From: Spongiibacter marinus | GTDB lineage: Bacteria; Pseudomonadota; Gammaproteobacteria; Pseudomonadales; Spongiibacteraceae | Length of the DNA: 64,000 nucleotides | Assembly: GCF_016906995.1 (NCBI RefSeq) | Contig: NZ_JAFBBD010000003.1 | Location: 124,001-188,000 of the forward strand | Direction: 5' to 3' | In this document: piece by piece, positions 46,955 through 56,128 of the stretch | How the letters are laid out: each line of letters starts with the position of its first letter | Position numbering within the stretch: position 1 is the stretch's first letter | Program-made: the position numbers and the translations under genes | The notes under the pieces: model-generated | The model's database searches: none | Seen by the model: only the letters and a program-made list of their open reading frames with translations | What the model was told of the DNA's origin: nothing

Positions 46955-47820
46955 TACTGCCCTACCTCCCCTGTCGCCTGCACATCGCGAATTCGCGATA
47001 CCTCATCGAGCAACTCGGCCATTGGTGGAAAGTTAAAATCTCGCTCCAACAATGTCGGCAAAGACCCGCAATGCCCATAGCACTCGCCAAGCAGCTGCCA
47101 CACGGACTCGATAACGGGCGCACCATGCGTATCCACTTTGAGGTCATCAGCCTCGTCAAAATGACCGGCGATGTGCATATAGGCGGCGCGCTCCAGCGGT
47201 AGCTCGCGCAGGAATTGCCGGGCATCGTAGCCGTGGTTCACACTGTTAACGTAAACATTATTCACATCTAACAATAGGCCACAATCGGCCTCTTCCAGCA
47301 CGCCAGTAATGAACTGCGATTCGGTCATCTGGCTATCAAGCGCGGTGTAGTAGGAGGCATTTTCCAGTAAAATTTTTCGACCGAGACGCCGCTGCACCTC
47401 AATTACGCGCTCGGCAACATGCGCAACCGCCTCATCGGTAAAGGGGATCGGCATCAGGTCATAGAGATGGCCGCTATCGCCGCAGTAGGTAAGGTGCTCG
47501 CTGTAGAGGCGACAATCGAAGCGGTCGATGAATGCCGCGATATCATCAATCAACGCGTAGTCGAGCGGCGCAAAGCCACCGATGTTTAAGCTCAAACCGT
47601 GCAGGGTAACCGGGAATTTTTCGGCCAGCGCTTCAAATGCCTTGCCAAACCGTCCGCCGAGGTCAATCCAGTTTTCGGGGGCGACCTCGAAGAAGTCAAT
47701 ATCGCCGGGCTGCAACTCGCTGAAGGCATCGAGCATGCCGCGTCGCAAGCCCAGTCCCACGGCATCTGCCGCTAAGCCCGGTTGAATTGCTGACTGTTGC
47801 TGAACGTGATATTGAGGCAA
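46954..47820 (-). CDS. MNIO family (DUF692) iron oxidase, HvfB/BufB-like
   Basis: A TIM-barrel enzyme of the multinuclear non-haem iron oxidase family, 288 residues. Family members modify cysteines of ribosomal peptides, for example to thiooxazoles or copper-binding forms. Candidate metal-ligand motifs are [55 protein letters not shown] and DTHGAPV. The first start is a TTG at 47818-47820 with AGGAG six bases upstream; the next ATG is too far in. It forms a two-gene unit with the DUF2063 gene, lacking the usual small precursor gene. Confidence 0.88.
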   Translation of the reverse strand: MPQYHVQQQSAIQPGLAADAVGLGLRRGMLDAFSELQPGDIDFFEVAPENWIDLGGRFGKAFEALAEKFPVTLHGLSLNIGGFAPLDYALIDDIAAFIDRFDCRLYSEHLTYCGDSGHLYDLMPIPFTDEAVAHVAERVIEVQRRLGRKILLENASYYTALDSQMTESQFITGVLEEADCGLLLDVNNVYVNSVNHGYDARQFLRELPLERAAYMHIAGHFDEADDLKVDTHGAPVIESVWQLLGECYGHCGSLPTLLERDFNFPPMAELLDEVSRIRDVQATGEVGQ

Positions 47821-47865
47821 GGCCCTCTCCTCTTCGCCCGTTATTGTTGTATTAGGACGTATGAC

Positions 47866-50800
47866 TCAGCGAATTGTTACATCGTTCTTTAACGCTTGCC
47901 AAAGCTGCTTTAGGCGTTTCTCCGATACGGTTTGCGCCGTGCCCAAGCGCTGGGCGAACAACGACACGCGAAATTCTTCCAACAGCCAGCGGTATTCTCT
48001 GAGCTTTTCTGATTTCTGCCACAACTTGGGATCGCGAGCCAGTGCGTTTTCCAGCTGCTCCTGTAGCGGTTCAATGGCAAGTGTCGACTGGCGATCCCGC
48101 TGATAGTGGCCGTCCAGTTTACTGACCCGCTCCTCTATCGCAGCAAGGTATCGCGGGTAGTGGCCAAGCGCCTCGGTAGACACCTGAAAAATAAAGTCGT
48201 CGACAAATAGGCCGTCTAACTGGCGCTGAATATCATTAATACTGTGTATCCAGCTCAAGCTGTTTAGCTTCTTCAGCTGCTTTCGGATTCGCGCCTGCGA
48301 CGCGAGAATATCGCCTAGCAACGCTGCAACCTCTTCGGCACAAGGCACAAATTCCGCACGACCCGACTCCCATAGGGCATCAAAGGCCTGTTGATCGCGC
48401 GGCAGATTATCCGTAGTAACTGCAAAAGCTCGACGCGCTGCCACCAATAGACAGGCCTCTATCCACGCTTTGCGTTGTTGTCCGCAGGCGGCGAACTGTA
48501 GCTGTTGGGCATTCCCCTTAAACAACTTAGCGCGCAGACTCTTGCACTGGGCGGGCAAACGCAGAAGTAACAGCCGCAAACAGCCGCGCAAGGACTTGTT
48601 CTGCGCCTCCTCCAGCGTTTCGGCCAAGCTGAGCTCCACATCCTGCCCCGAATCCGTCAAGCAGGGAAACGCAGTCAAGGTCGCGCCCGCCTGTTTGAAG
48701 CGATGCTCGACAGGCAGTTCGCCAAACTCCCATTGTTGATAGCGGCGCACCTCAAAACCACCCTGGCTCTCTTCAGCGATACTTTTTTGCACCTCTGAAG
48801 CGAGCTGCGCCCTCAATGCAACAATATCCCGCCCCGACGCCAGCCGCTTGCCGCCGTCGTCGAGTACCACCACATTCATTTTGTAGTAGTCATCTATGGT
48901 CGCCGATGACCATGCTGCTAAATCAATATTGGCGTCGCTAAGCTGCTCCAGCCGGGCAGCTAATGCTGGTAGTAGAGGCTCGTCACTCGGCGTTAGCCGG
49001 GCCAATGCCCGATCTACGTAGTCAGGAACCGGCACCAATTGCTTGCGCTGGGCCTTTGGCAACGCCTTAACCAAGGCAATACATTTTTCTCGCAATAACC
49101 CTGGCACAAGCCATTCGAAGCGCCCCTCCGGCAGCTTGTGCAACAATACTAGCGGAACGGAAACACTGACGCCGTCATCGCGATGCCCCGGCTCAAAGTG
49201 GTAAGACAAGGCCAGCTGTTTACCCCCACAATTCAACTGGGTGGGAAATTGCGCCTCGTCAACGCCACCCTCGCTGCGCATCATCTGCGAGCGAGCCATC
49301 TTAAGAGTGGCATCCGCAGAGGATTTTTTCAGCCAGGACTCCAGTTGCCTGGCGGTCGTTATGCCCTCGGGCAGGCGCTCATCATAGAACGCATAGATCT
49401 CCTCATCTGAGATCAAAATATCACGCCGGCGCGCCTTGTCTTCCAAGTCGAGTATCTCGCGACGCAAGGCCTGGTTGTGGGCAAAAAATGCCGCCGCACC
49501 TCGGTAACGCCCCTCAACCAAGCCCTGGCGGATAAAGACCTCCCTGGCCAGCTTGGCGTCAATAGGGCCAAAGTGAATGCGATGACGGTCGCGCAGGGTC
49601 AAGCCGTAAAGCAGGGTTTGTTCATAGGCCATTACCCGCCCGCTACGGGCGTGGAAATGCGGTTCGGCGTAATTGCGCTTCAACAAACTGTCGTTGATAC
49701 CAAACACCCACTCGGGCTCGATCTTTGCCACACAACGAGCAAATAGCTGACTGGTCTCTGCCAGTTCAGCGGCAACAATCCACTTCGGCGTTTTCTTTCG
49801 CAGCGACGACCCCGGAAAAATCATCAGTTTGCGATTGCGCGCGCCGAGGTATTCCCTGCCCTCGTCATGGTTCGCAATTTGACTGAGAAAGCCCGGCAAC
49901 AGCGCCCGATGAATGTTTTGGTAATCGGCTGGCTGCTTATTTTGCTCGAGTTTTAACTGCCGGCACATCAGTAGTAGCTGGTGGTGCACCTCTCGCCATT
50001 CACGCATGCGAGTCCAGCTGAGAAACTCCTTCTTACACAGTTTGCGCCATTGATTCGCACTGAGTTGTTGGCGCTGCTCCTCCGCGTATTCCCACAGTGC
50101 TACAAAGGCGAGGAAATCCGACCCCTCCTGCCAAAAACGCCGGTGCTTTTCGTCCGCCGCCTGCTGTTTATCCGCCGGGCGGTCGCGTGGGTCCTGAATA
50201 CTCAAGGCACTGGCAATCACCAGTATTTCACGCAGGCACTGCTGTTCTGCCCCGGCGATAATCAGCCGAGCTATACGCGGATCTACCGGAAAACGCGCCA
50301 GCATCTTGCCCTGCGCCGTCATCCGCTCCCCGTCGACGGCCCCAAGTTCCCTCAGCAAGGCGAAGCCATCGCGAATTAAGCGGTTATCCGGCGCGTCGAC
50401 AAAGGGAAACTTGCGGATATCACCCAGACCCAACTGCAACATCTGGAGGATAACGGCCGCCAGGTTAGTACGTTGAATCTCCGGCTCGGTAAACAGCGGG
50501 CGGCGCTCAAAGTCTTCCTTGCTGTACAGACGATAAGCGATGCCTTCTGCCACGCGCCCGCAGCGCCCCGCGCGCTGATTTGCACTGGCTTGAGACACTG
50601 GTTCAATGGGCAGGCGTTGTACCTTACTGCGAACGCTGTAGCGACTCACGCGCGCTGTACCTGCGTCGATCACATAGCGAATGCCTGGCACCGTCAGCGA
50701 GGTTTCTGCCACGTTTGTCGCCAATACCACGCGCCAGCCACGCCGGCCTTTAAGGTCGAAAATGCGCTGTTGTTCCGCCGCGCTCAGCCGCGCATACAGC

Positions 50801-51762
50801 GGCAACACCTCCGCACCCGGCAGTTGCGCTTGACGCAACTGTTTGGCGACGTCGCGTATCTCCCGTTCGCCACTCAAAAAAACCAAAGTATCGCCATGGC
50901 GTTGCGCGCCCTCGGCGATCATCTCCCGCAATACTTGCTCGACCCCTTCTCCCAGGTCTTGCTCTGCGCTGATGTCTTCCAAAGGGCGATAGCGAAATTC
51001 AACTGGATAGCTGCGACCGGACACCTCGACGACGGGGGCATTGTCGAAGTGGCGAGAAAAGCGCTCCACATCAATGGTTGCAGAGGTAATAATCAGTTTG
51101 AGCTCTGGGCGCTTAGGCAACAGGGTTTTCAGGTAACCCAGCAAAAAATCAATATTGAGGCTGCGTTCATGGGCCTCGTCGATGATAATCGTGTCGTAAT
51201 CGCTCAAATAACGGTCATTGGCGATTGCAGCGAGCAGGATCCCGTCGGTCATCAGCTTTATGTAGGTGTTCGGGGTGCTTTGCTCCTGAAAACGCACCTG
51301 ATAACCCACGGCATCACCCAACGGCGTATTCAATTCATCTGCAATTCGCTGAGCCACCGTGCGCGCCGCAAGACGACGAGGTTGGGTGTGGGCGATCTGC
51401 CCATTGACCCCGCGGCCCATTTCCAGACACAACTTCGGCAGCTGCGTGGTTTTACCCGAACCCGTCTCGCCGGCTATCACCACAACCTGGTGTTTATCGA
51501 TTGCTGCTCGAATATCGTCAATGCGCTGACTGACCGGCAATCCCTCGGGGAAGCTCACTGCCGGTACGGCGCGCTGCCGGAAGAGCAGCCGCTCAGCGGA
51601 GGCATTGATGCTCTCCTCAAGTTTGACATAGGCGTCGCCGACAGCTTGCCCGTCTCGCTCTCGTCGCTGCAGTTGTTGCAAACGACGTCGCAATCGATAG
51701 TGATCGGGGCGGTAGCTGTCGCCGAGTTTGTCAGCGAGGAGATTCCAATTATGGCCGGACAT
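47866..51762 (-). CDS. hrpA: ATP-dependent RNA helicase HrpA
   Basis: A DEAH-box helicase of 1298 residues, matching the E. coli length of about 1300. It shows Walker A GETGSGKTTQLPK near residue 97, DEAH box IIDEAHERS, the motif III SATID, motif VI QRAGRCGR, the helicase-associated and OB-like domain, and the long C-terminal DUF3418 region. In E. coli HrpA splits collided ribosomes. Downstream gene hvfB begins 45 bases later on the same strand. Confidence 0.96.
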   Translation of the reverse strand: MSGHNWNLLADKLGDSYRPDHYRLRRRLQQLQRRERDGQAVGDAYVKLEESINASAERLLFRQRAVPAVSFPEGLPVSQRIDDIRAAIDKHQVVVIAGETGSGKTTQLPKLCLEMGRGVNGQIAHTQPRRLAARTVAQRIADELNTPLGDAVGYQVRFQEQSTPNTYIKLMTDGILLAAIANDRYLSDYDTIIIDEAHERSLNIDFLLGYLKTLLPKRPELKLIITSATIDVERFSRHFDNAPVVEVSGRSYPVEFRYRPLEDISAEQDLGEGVEQVLREMIAEGAQRHGDTLVFLSGEREIRDVAKQLRQAQLPGAEVLPLYARLSAAEQQRIFDLKGRRGWRVVLATNVAETSLTVPGIRYVIDAGTARVSRYSVRSKVQRLPIEPVSQASANQRAGRCGRVAEGIAYRLYSKEDFERRPLFTEPEIQRTNLAAVILQMLQLGLGDIRKFPFVDAPDNRLIRDGFALLRELGAVDGERMTAQGKMLARFPVDPRIARLIIAGAEQQCLREILVIASALSIQDPRDRPADKQQAADEKHRRFWQEGSDFLAFVALWEYAEEQRQQLSANQWRKLCKKEFLSWTRMREWREVHHQLLLMCRQLKLEQNKQPADYQNIHRALLPGFLSQIANHDEGREYLGARNRKLMIFPGSSLRKKTPKWIVAAELAETSQLFARCVAKIEPEWVFGINDSLLKRNYAEPHFHARSGRVMAYEQTLLYGLTLRDRHRIHFGPIDAKLAREVFIRQGLVEGRYRGAAAFFAHNQALRREILDLEDKARRRDILISDEEIYAFYDERLPEGITTARQLESWLKKSSADATLKMARSQMMRSEGGVDEAQFPTQLNCGGKQLALSYHFEPGHRDDGVSVSVPLVLLHKLPEGRFEWLVPGLLREKCIALVKALPKAQRKQLVPVPDYVDRALARLTPSDEPLLPALAARLEQLSDANIDLAAWSSATIDDYYKMNVVVLDDGGKRLASGRDIVALRAQLASEVQKSIAEESQGGFEVRRYQQWEFGELPVEHRFKQAGATLTAFPCLTDSGQDVELSLAETLEEAQNKSLRGCLRLLLLRLPAQCKSLRAKLFKGNAQQLQFAACGQQRKAWIEACLLVAARRAFAVTTDNLPRDQQAFDALWESGRAEFVPCAEEVAALLGDILASQARIRKQLKKLNSLSWIHSINDIQRQLDGLFVDDFIFQVSTEALGHYPRYLAAIEERVSKLDGHYQRDRQSTLAIEPLQEQLENALARDPKLWQKSEKLREYRWLLEEFRVSLFAQRLGTAQTVSEKRLKQLWQALKNDVTIR

Positions 51763-51782
51763 GAGCGCTAGACTAGGACCTT

Positions 51783-51813
51783 AAAATAAAAAGGGCGCCA
51801 CATGGGCGCCCTT
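51783..51813 (-). terminator. Rho-independent terminator after fadD
   Basis: On the minus strand AAGGGCGCC and GGCGCCCTT form nine perfect pairs around a five-base loop, followed by TTTATTTT. It lies 19 bases after the fadD stop and just before the hrpA start. Confidence 0.9.
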
Positions 51814-51832
51814 GCGTTTTCCAGCGTAAAAA

Positions 51833-53533
51833 TCAGCTGGCGCGCTTGGCAAGCTCTTCGTCTCGCAGAGTGCGGCGAAGTACTTTACCAACGTTCGTTT
51901 TGGGCAGTTCGTCACGAACTTCGATATAGCGCGGCATTTTATAGCCGGTAAGACGCTCGCGCAAAAAGTCCTTCAACTCTTTCTCGTCAAGTTCGCCATG
52001 CTTGGGCGCAACGAAAATCTTAACGGCTTCACCGGATTTTTCATCAGGCACGCCAATCGCCGCACACTCAGCAATATTTGGATGCGAGCTAAGCACATCC
52101 TCGATCTCGTTGGGGTAAACGTTGAAACCGGACACCAAGATCATGTCTTTCTTGCGATCGACAATTTTCAGGTAGCCATCTTCCTTCACCACCGCGACAT
52201 CGCCAGTCAGCAGCCAGCCATCTTTAATGGTCTTCTCAGTTTCGTCCGGGCGCTGCCAGTAACCCATCATGACCTGCGGGCCACGCACGCAAAGTTCGCC
52301 GCGCTCGCCGATACCCACGTCGTTGCCGTCGTCGTCAACCAAACGCACTTCGGTACCCGGCAGCGGCAGGCCGATGGTACCAATTTGGTTGGCACCACCT
52401 GGGTTGATCGATACCACTGGTGAGGTTTCGGTCAAACCGTAACCCTCGTAGATCTCCGCGCCGGTCATTTCCTTCCAGGTTTTCGCGGCACCGGCAGTCA
52501 GCGCCATCCCGCCAGACAGGGTGACCTTGAGGCCGGAGAAGTCCAAGCTGGCAAATTCCGGGTGTTTACAAAGCTGAACAAACAGCGTGTTGATACCGCT
52601 CATTCCCGTCCATTTCCAGCGTTTCATCTCTTTAATAACGCTGTCCAACTCACGCGGATTGGGAATCAAAATTGAGTGGTTACCCTGCATCATGACAACA
52701 AACGTCAGCATGAATGAGTAGATGTGGTACAGCGGCAGCGGCGCGATAAAGGTTTCGCCGCCACTCACCAAGCCATAACTGGAGAAGTTCTCTCGGCTCT
52801 GCAATACGTTAGCCATCAGGTTTCTGTGGCTAATCATTGCGCCTTTAGATACCCCAGTGGTACCGCCGGTATATTGCAGCAGCGCCAATGCTTCCAGGTC
52901 CGGCGCAGCCTTTTGATATTGCTTGCTACTGCCTTTGGCCAGGGCTTTACGGAAGCTAATGGAGTTCTTGAATTTAACCGCGGGGACTTCTTTGCGTACA
53001 TACTTAAGTACGCTGTTAATCAATGTCCGCTTCACTGGTGGATGAAGGTCGGCCACTTCAGTAACGATAACCGTACCCACGCCAGTATCACCAACTACCG
53101 CGGCCGCTGTTTCGGCAATGTTTGCCAATACGACGATGGCCTTTGCACCGGAGTCGTTCAATTGGTGCTTGAGTTCGCGCTCGCTGTAAAGGGGATTGGT
53201 ATTCACCACGATCATGCCGGCACGCAGCGCACCGAACAGTACAACCGGGTACTGCAAAATATTAGGCATTTGAATCGCAATGCGATCGCCTGCTTGCAAA
53301 CCGCTGTGCTCTTGCAGGTAACAGGCAAACTGCGCAGACAAGCGATCCAAATCTGCGTAGCTTAATGTGTGCCCCAAGCAGCTGACAGCCGGGTTCGCCG
53401 CGTATTGATTGACGCAGTGGTCAAACATACCGACCAAATTCGGGAACTCTTGCAGATCGACGTCATTGGATAGGCCAATGCGTGATCTCGCCGCGTTAAT
53501 CGTTTCTGCAATTTGCTGTTGCTGCTCAGACAA
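51833..53533 (-). CDS. fadD: Long-chain fatty acid-CoA ligase
   Basis: An acyl-CoA synthetase activating long-chain fatty acids with ATP, 566 residues (E. coli FadD 561). It shows the AMP-binding P-loop LLQYTGGTTGVSKGAM, the GYGLTETSPVVS motif, the fatty-acid signature around DGWLLTGDVAVVKEDGYL and the hinge KKDMILVSGFNVYP. The start appears to be TTG at 53531-53533 (MSEQQQQIAETI), with AGGGGG five bases upstream. It is transcribed alone, ending at a strong terminator. Confidence 0.94.
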   Translation of the reverse strand: MSEQQQQIAETINAARSRIGLSNDVDLQEFPNLVGMFDHCVNQYAANPAVSCLGHTLSYADLDRLSAQFACYLQEHSGLQAGDRIAIQMPNILQYPVVLFGALRAGMIVVNTNPLYSERELKHQLNDSGAKAIVVLANIAETAAAVVGDTGVGTVIVTEVADLHPPVKRTLINSVLKYVRKEVPAVKFKNSISFRKALAKGSSKQYQKAAPDLEALALLQYTGGTTGVSKGAMISHRNLMANVLQSRENFSSYGLVSGGETFIAPLPLYHIYSFMLTFVVMMQGNHSILIPNPRELDSVIKEMKRWKWTGMSGINTLFVQLCKHPEFASLDFSGLKVTLSGGMALTAGAAKTWKEMTGAEIYEGYGLTETSPVVSINPGGANQIGTIGLPLPGTEVRLVDDDGNDVGIGERGELCVRGPQVMMGYWQRPDETEKTIKDGWLLTGDVAVVKEDGYLKIVDRKKDMILVSGFNVYPNEIEDVLSSHPNIAECAAIGVPDEKSGEAVKIFVAPKHGELDEKELKDFLRERLTGYKMPRYIEVRDELPKTNVGKVLRRTLRDEELAKRAS

Positions 53534-53625
53534 GGTCGCCCCCTAGCTATATTTTTGTTATCGACGTGCCTCCCCATGCCGGTTGGCACAAGGGCTCGGA
53601 CGCCTATTCAAGTGAATTTGGCAAG

Positions 53626-54120
53626 CTAACCAGATTTGTGTTCACTGTCAACACCAGTCGACTCGCCAGCCGCAAACTGATCCGGGTCCACAAACATCAG
53701 GCGAAAGCGCAAATTTCCCGCCTGGCGCTGGTCTACACCCAGTACCAGCGCATTCATCTGCCCTTTTGTTTCGCTGATGACAGGCACAAAAATAACATGT
53801 TCTTGCCCCTCTTGATCACTCATCACCCTGGGAGCATTGCCTGTTTTTAGAAAGCGGGCGTAGCTATCCACGAGCATGATCAATTGATTGCGAAATGCAC
53901 TAAAGTTTAACTGTCCGCGGAACTCATCATAGTTCATATCAAGACTGACGCGCAGGACCGACCCGTCTTCAAGTTTCACATCGTTCAGCAATACCGCCTT
54001 ACCCGCCTCCAAGGCGCGAAAGAAACGCTTTCCGTCGCTGCGCTGCCCGTCAATGATGCACTGTTTAATCAGCGAGGATGCCAATAACATCAGCGCGGGG
54101 GTCTCAATATTTACATTCAT
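53626..54120 (-). CDS. Hypothetical protein upstream of fadD
   Basis: A 164-residue soluble protein with no signal peptide. It has an N-terminal helix (PALMLLASSLIKQCIIDG), an acidic central region, a helix (FSAFRNQLIMLVDSYARFLK) and a beta-rich C-terminal half (EHVIFVPVISETKGQM, LRFRLMFVDPDQF). I do not recognise it. The ATG at 54118-54120 has AGGA nine bases upstream. It lies between fadD (92 bases on) and oppF on the same strand, and could be expressed with either. Confidence 0.68.
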   Translation of the reverse strand: MNVNIETPALMLLASSLIKQCIIDGQRSDGKRFFRALEAGKAVLLNDVKLEDGSVLRVSLDMNYDEFRGQLNFSAFRNQLIMLVDSYARFLKTGNAPRVMSDQEGQEHVIFVPVISETKGQMNALVLGVDQRQAGNLRFRLMFVDPDQFAAGESTGVDSEHKSG

Positions 54121-54189
54121 TGTTGTTATTCCTGATACGTCATTTTCTGGCGACAGCATGCTAATGCAAGACACCCCTTCACACCAGCC

Positions 54190-55158
54190 TCAGCCCGCAG
54201 GCGCTGCACCGGCAATATCGTCACTGCGGTGACAGGCCACGGCCCTGCCTTCAGCCTGCGCTTTAAGCCAGGGTGGGGTCTGTCGACATGCTTCAAGGGC
54301 GTAGGGGCAACGGTCGGCGAAGCGGCAGCCGACATCGGTACTTAACGGCAGGGGCAGTTCTGTGGTCCGCGGGGCGATCACTTGTACCTTGTTGCGATCG
54401 AGCGTCGGCTCGGGGTGAGCAGCCAGCAACTGCTGAGTATAGGGGTGCGCCGGGGTATTCAGCAGCTGCCAGCAGGGCGCTAGCTCAAGTAGTTCGCCGA
54501 GGTACATCACCGCAATGCGGTCAGCCAAGCCACCAAGTACCGCCAGGTCGTGGGTGATAAATACCATTGCGGTACCGAGATCGCTCTGAATTTCCCTCAA
54601 CAGCGCCAATATTTGCGCTTGCACCGACACATCCAGCGCTGACACCGCCTCGTCGCAAACCACCAGCTGCGGCTCACACAAAAAGGCCCTGGCAATCCCC
54701 ACCCGCTGGCGCTGCCCGCCAGACAGTTCATGGGGGTAGCGCTGGGCAAATCGTGCATCAAGGCCGACCCGCTCCAGCCAATACCCCTGCCGCTGGTGAA
54801 TCACACTGCGACGCTCACCGCGAGCCAGCAGTGGCTCAGTCAAACTGTCGCCGATGGTCATGCGGGGGTTGAGACTCGCGTAGCTGTCCTGAAAAACCAT
54901 TTGTATCTGCCCCGCGCGGCGGCGCTGGAGCTTCTCAGGTAAAACCGCTCCGTTGAATCGCAGAGTGCCGTGGGAAGGCCGTTGCAGGCCGGCAATGATA
55001 CGCCCCAGGGTGGACTTACCGGAGCCGCTTTCGCCCACTAGCCCCAGCACTTCGCCAGCGCGGATGGATAAACTCACCCCATCGACAGCGGCAAGATCCT
55101 CATTATTGCGCTGAAAATGACAACTGACCTGGTGCAAGGCGAGCAATGGTTCAGTCAT
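54190..55158 (-). CDS. oppF: Peptide ABC transporter ATP-binding protein OppF
   Basis: The second ATPase of the oligopeptide importer, 322 residues. Walker [13 protein letters not shown], signature LSGGQRQRVGIA and Walker B VVCDEAVSALDVSVQAQ are present. The C-terminal oligopeptide domain includes the cysteine motif CRFADRCPYALEAC, which in family members may bind iron-sulfur. The ATG at 55156-55158 overlaps the oppD stop by eight bases and has GGAGG seven bases upstream. Confidence 0.92.
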   Translation of the reverse strand: MTEPLLALHQVSCHFQRNNEDLAAVDGVSLSIRAGEVLGLVGESGSGKSTLGRIIAGLQRPSHGTLRFNGAVLPEKLQRRRAGQIQMVFQDSYASLNPRMTIGDSLTEPLLARGERRSVIHQRQGYWLERVGLDARFAQRYPHELSGGQRQRVGIARAFLCEPQLVVCDEAVSALDVSVQAQILALLREIQSDLGTAMVFITHDLAVLGGLADRIAVMYLGELLELAPCWQLLNTPAHPYTQQLLAAHPEPTLDRNKVQVIAPRTTELPLPLSTDVGCRFADRCPYALEACRQTPPWLKAQAEGRAVACHRSDDIAGAAPAG

Positions 55159-56128
55159 GCTGCAGCCTCCAGCGTTCGGGGTAGTCCGGGTGCCAGCGCC
55201 AACAGCGCACGCCAGCACCTCGCGGTGAGATCAGCAACGGCGGCGAATCCTCACAAATAGCCATGCGATGTTTACAGCGCGGTGCAAAGGCACAACCCTG
55301 AATAGTGCCGCGCATATCGGGCGGTGAACCCGGAATGGCAACCGTAATTTCCCTGCTATGCAAACGTGGCATCGCTGCCTGCAAGGCCTCACTGTAGGGG
55401 TGGGCAGGGTGGCGTAACAAACTCGCTACAGAGGCCGACTCCACGGTTTCACCCGCGTACATCACTGATACGGTGTCAGCAATATTGGCCACCACCCCCA
55501 GATCATGACTGATAAACAGTAAACTGGTGCCCTGCTCGTGCTGTAGTTCACGCAACAGTGCCAACACTTCGGCCTGAACCGTCACATCCAGTGCGGTGGT
55601 CGGCTCGTCGGCGATCAATAATTTCGGTCGACAAGCAACCGCCAGCGCTATCATCACCCGCTGCAGCATGCCCCCCGAAAACTCAAAGGGGTATTGAGAT
55701 AGGCGCTGCTCGGCACGCGGAATCGCCAAGCGCTCAAGAAGTGCCGCAGATTCGGCACGCGCCTGTCGACGGTCCATATTGCGGTGCAAGCGAAAGCACT
55801 CAGACAGCTGCGCTCCGATCGTTCGCGTGGGGCTTAATGCGGTCATCGGGTTTTGAAATATCATGGCGATGCGCCGCCCACGCCACCCTCGCCAATCGCG
55901 ATGCCCCTGAGCCGGCAGTGGCTGCCCCATTACACTGAACTGCTCGGCATTGAGCACCGCATTGGGCGGTGCCAAACCGAGTAAACACATGGCGGTTAAC
56001 GACTTGCCGCTGCCAGACTCGCCGACAAGCGCTCGGCATTCTCCCTCCTCCAGACTGAAGGACACCTCTCTCAACACCTGGTTGCCGCTGAGTGCGAGTT
56101 GTAAATGCTCTATGGCGACGACGCTCAT
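55151..56128 (-). CDS. oppD: Peptide ABC transporter ATP-binding protein OppD
   Basis: The first ATPase of the oligopeptide importer, 325 residues. Walker [13 protein letters not shown], signature [12 protein letters not shown] and Walker [19 protein letters not shown] are visible. The C-terminal motif [14 protein letters not shown] is the equivalent cysteine cluster. Its start overlaps oppC by four bases (ATGA). Confidence 0.93.
   Translation of the reverse strand: MSVVAIEHLQLALSGNQVLREVSFSLEEGECRALVGESGSGKSLTAMCLLGLAPPNAVLNAEQFSVMGQPLPAQGHRDWRGWRGRRIAMIFQNPMTALSPTRTIGAQLSECFRLHRNMDRRQARAESAALLERLAIPRAEQRLSQYPFEFSGGMLQRVMIALAVACRPKLLIADEPTTALDVTVQAEVLALLRELQHEQGTSLLFISHDLGVVANIADTVSVMYAGETVESASVASLLRHPAHPYSEALQAAMPRLHSREITVAIPGSPPDMRGTIQGCAFAPRCKHRMAICEDSPPLLISPRGAGVRCWRWHPDYPERWRLQHD

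Noticed and set aside
46954-47866. Small precursor peptide gene for the MNIO pair
   Set aside because: I checked the short gaps on both sides; no small cysteine-rich reading frame with a start and ribosome binding site is there.
50473-51771. 432-codon open frame on the plus strand
   Set aside because: It lies entirely opposite the helicase core of hrpA, has no recognisable domain, and is explained by GC-rich codon bias.
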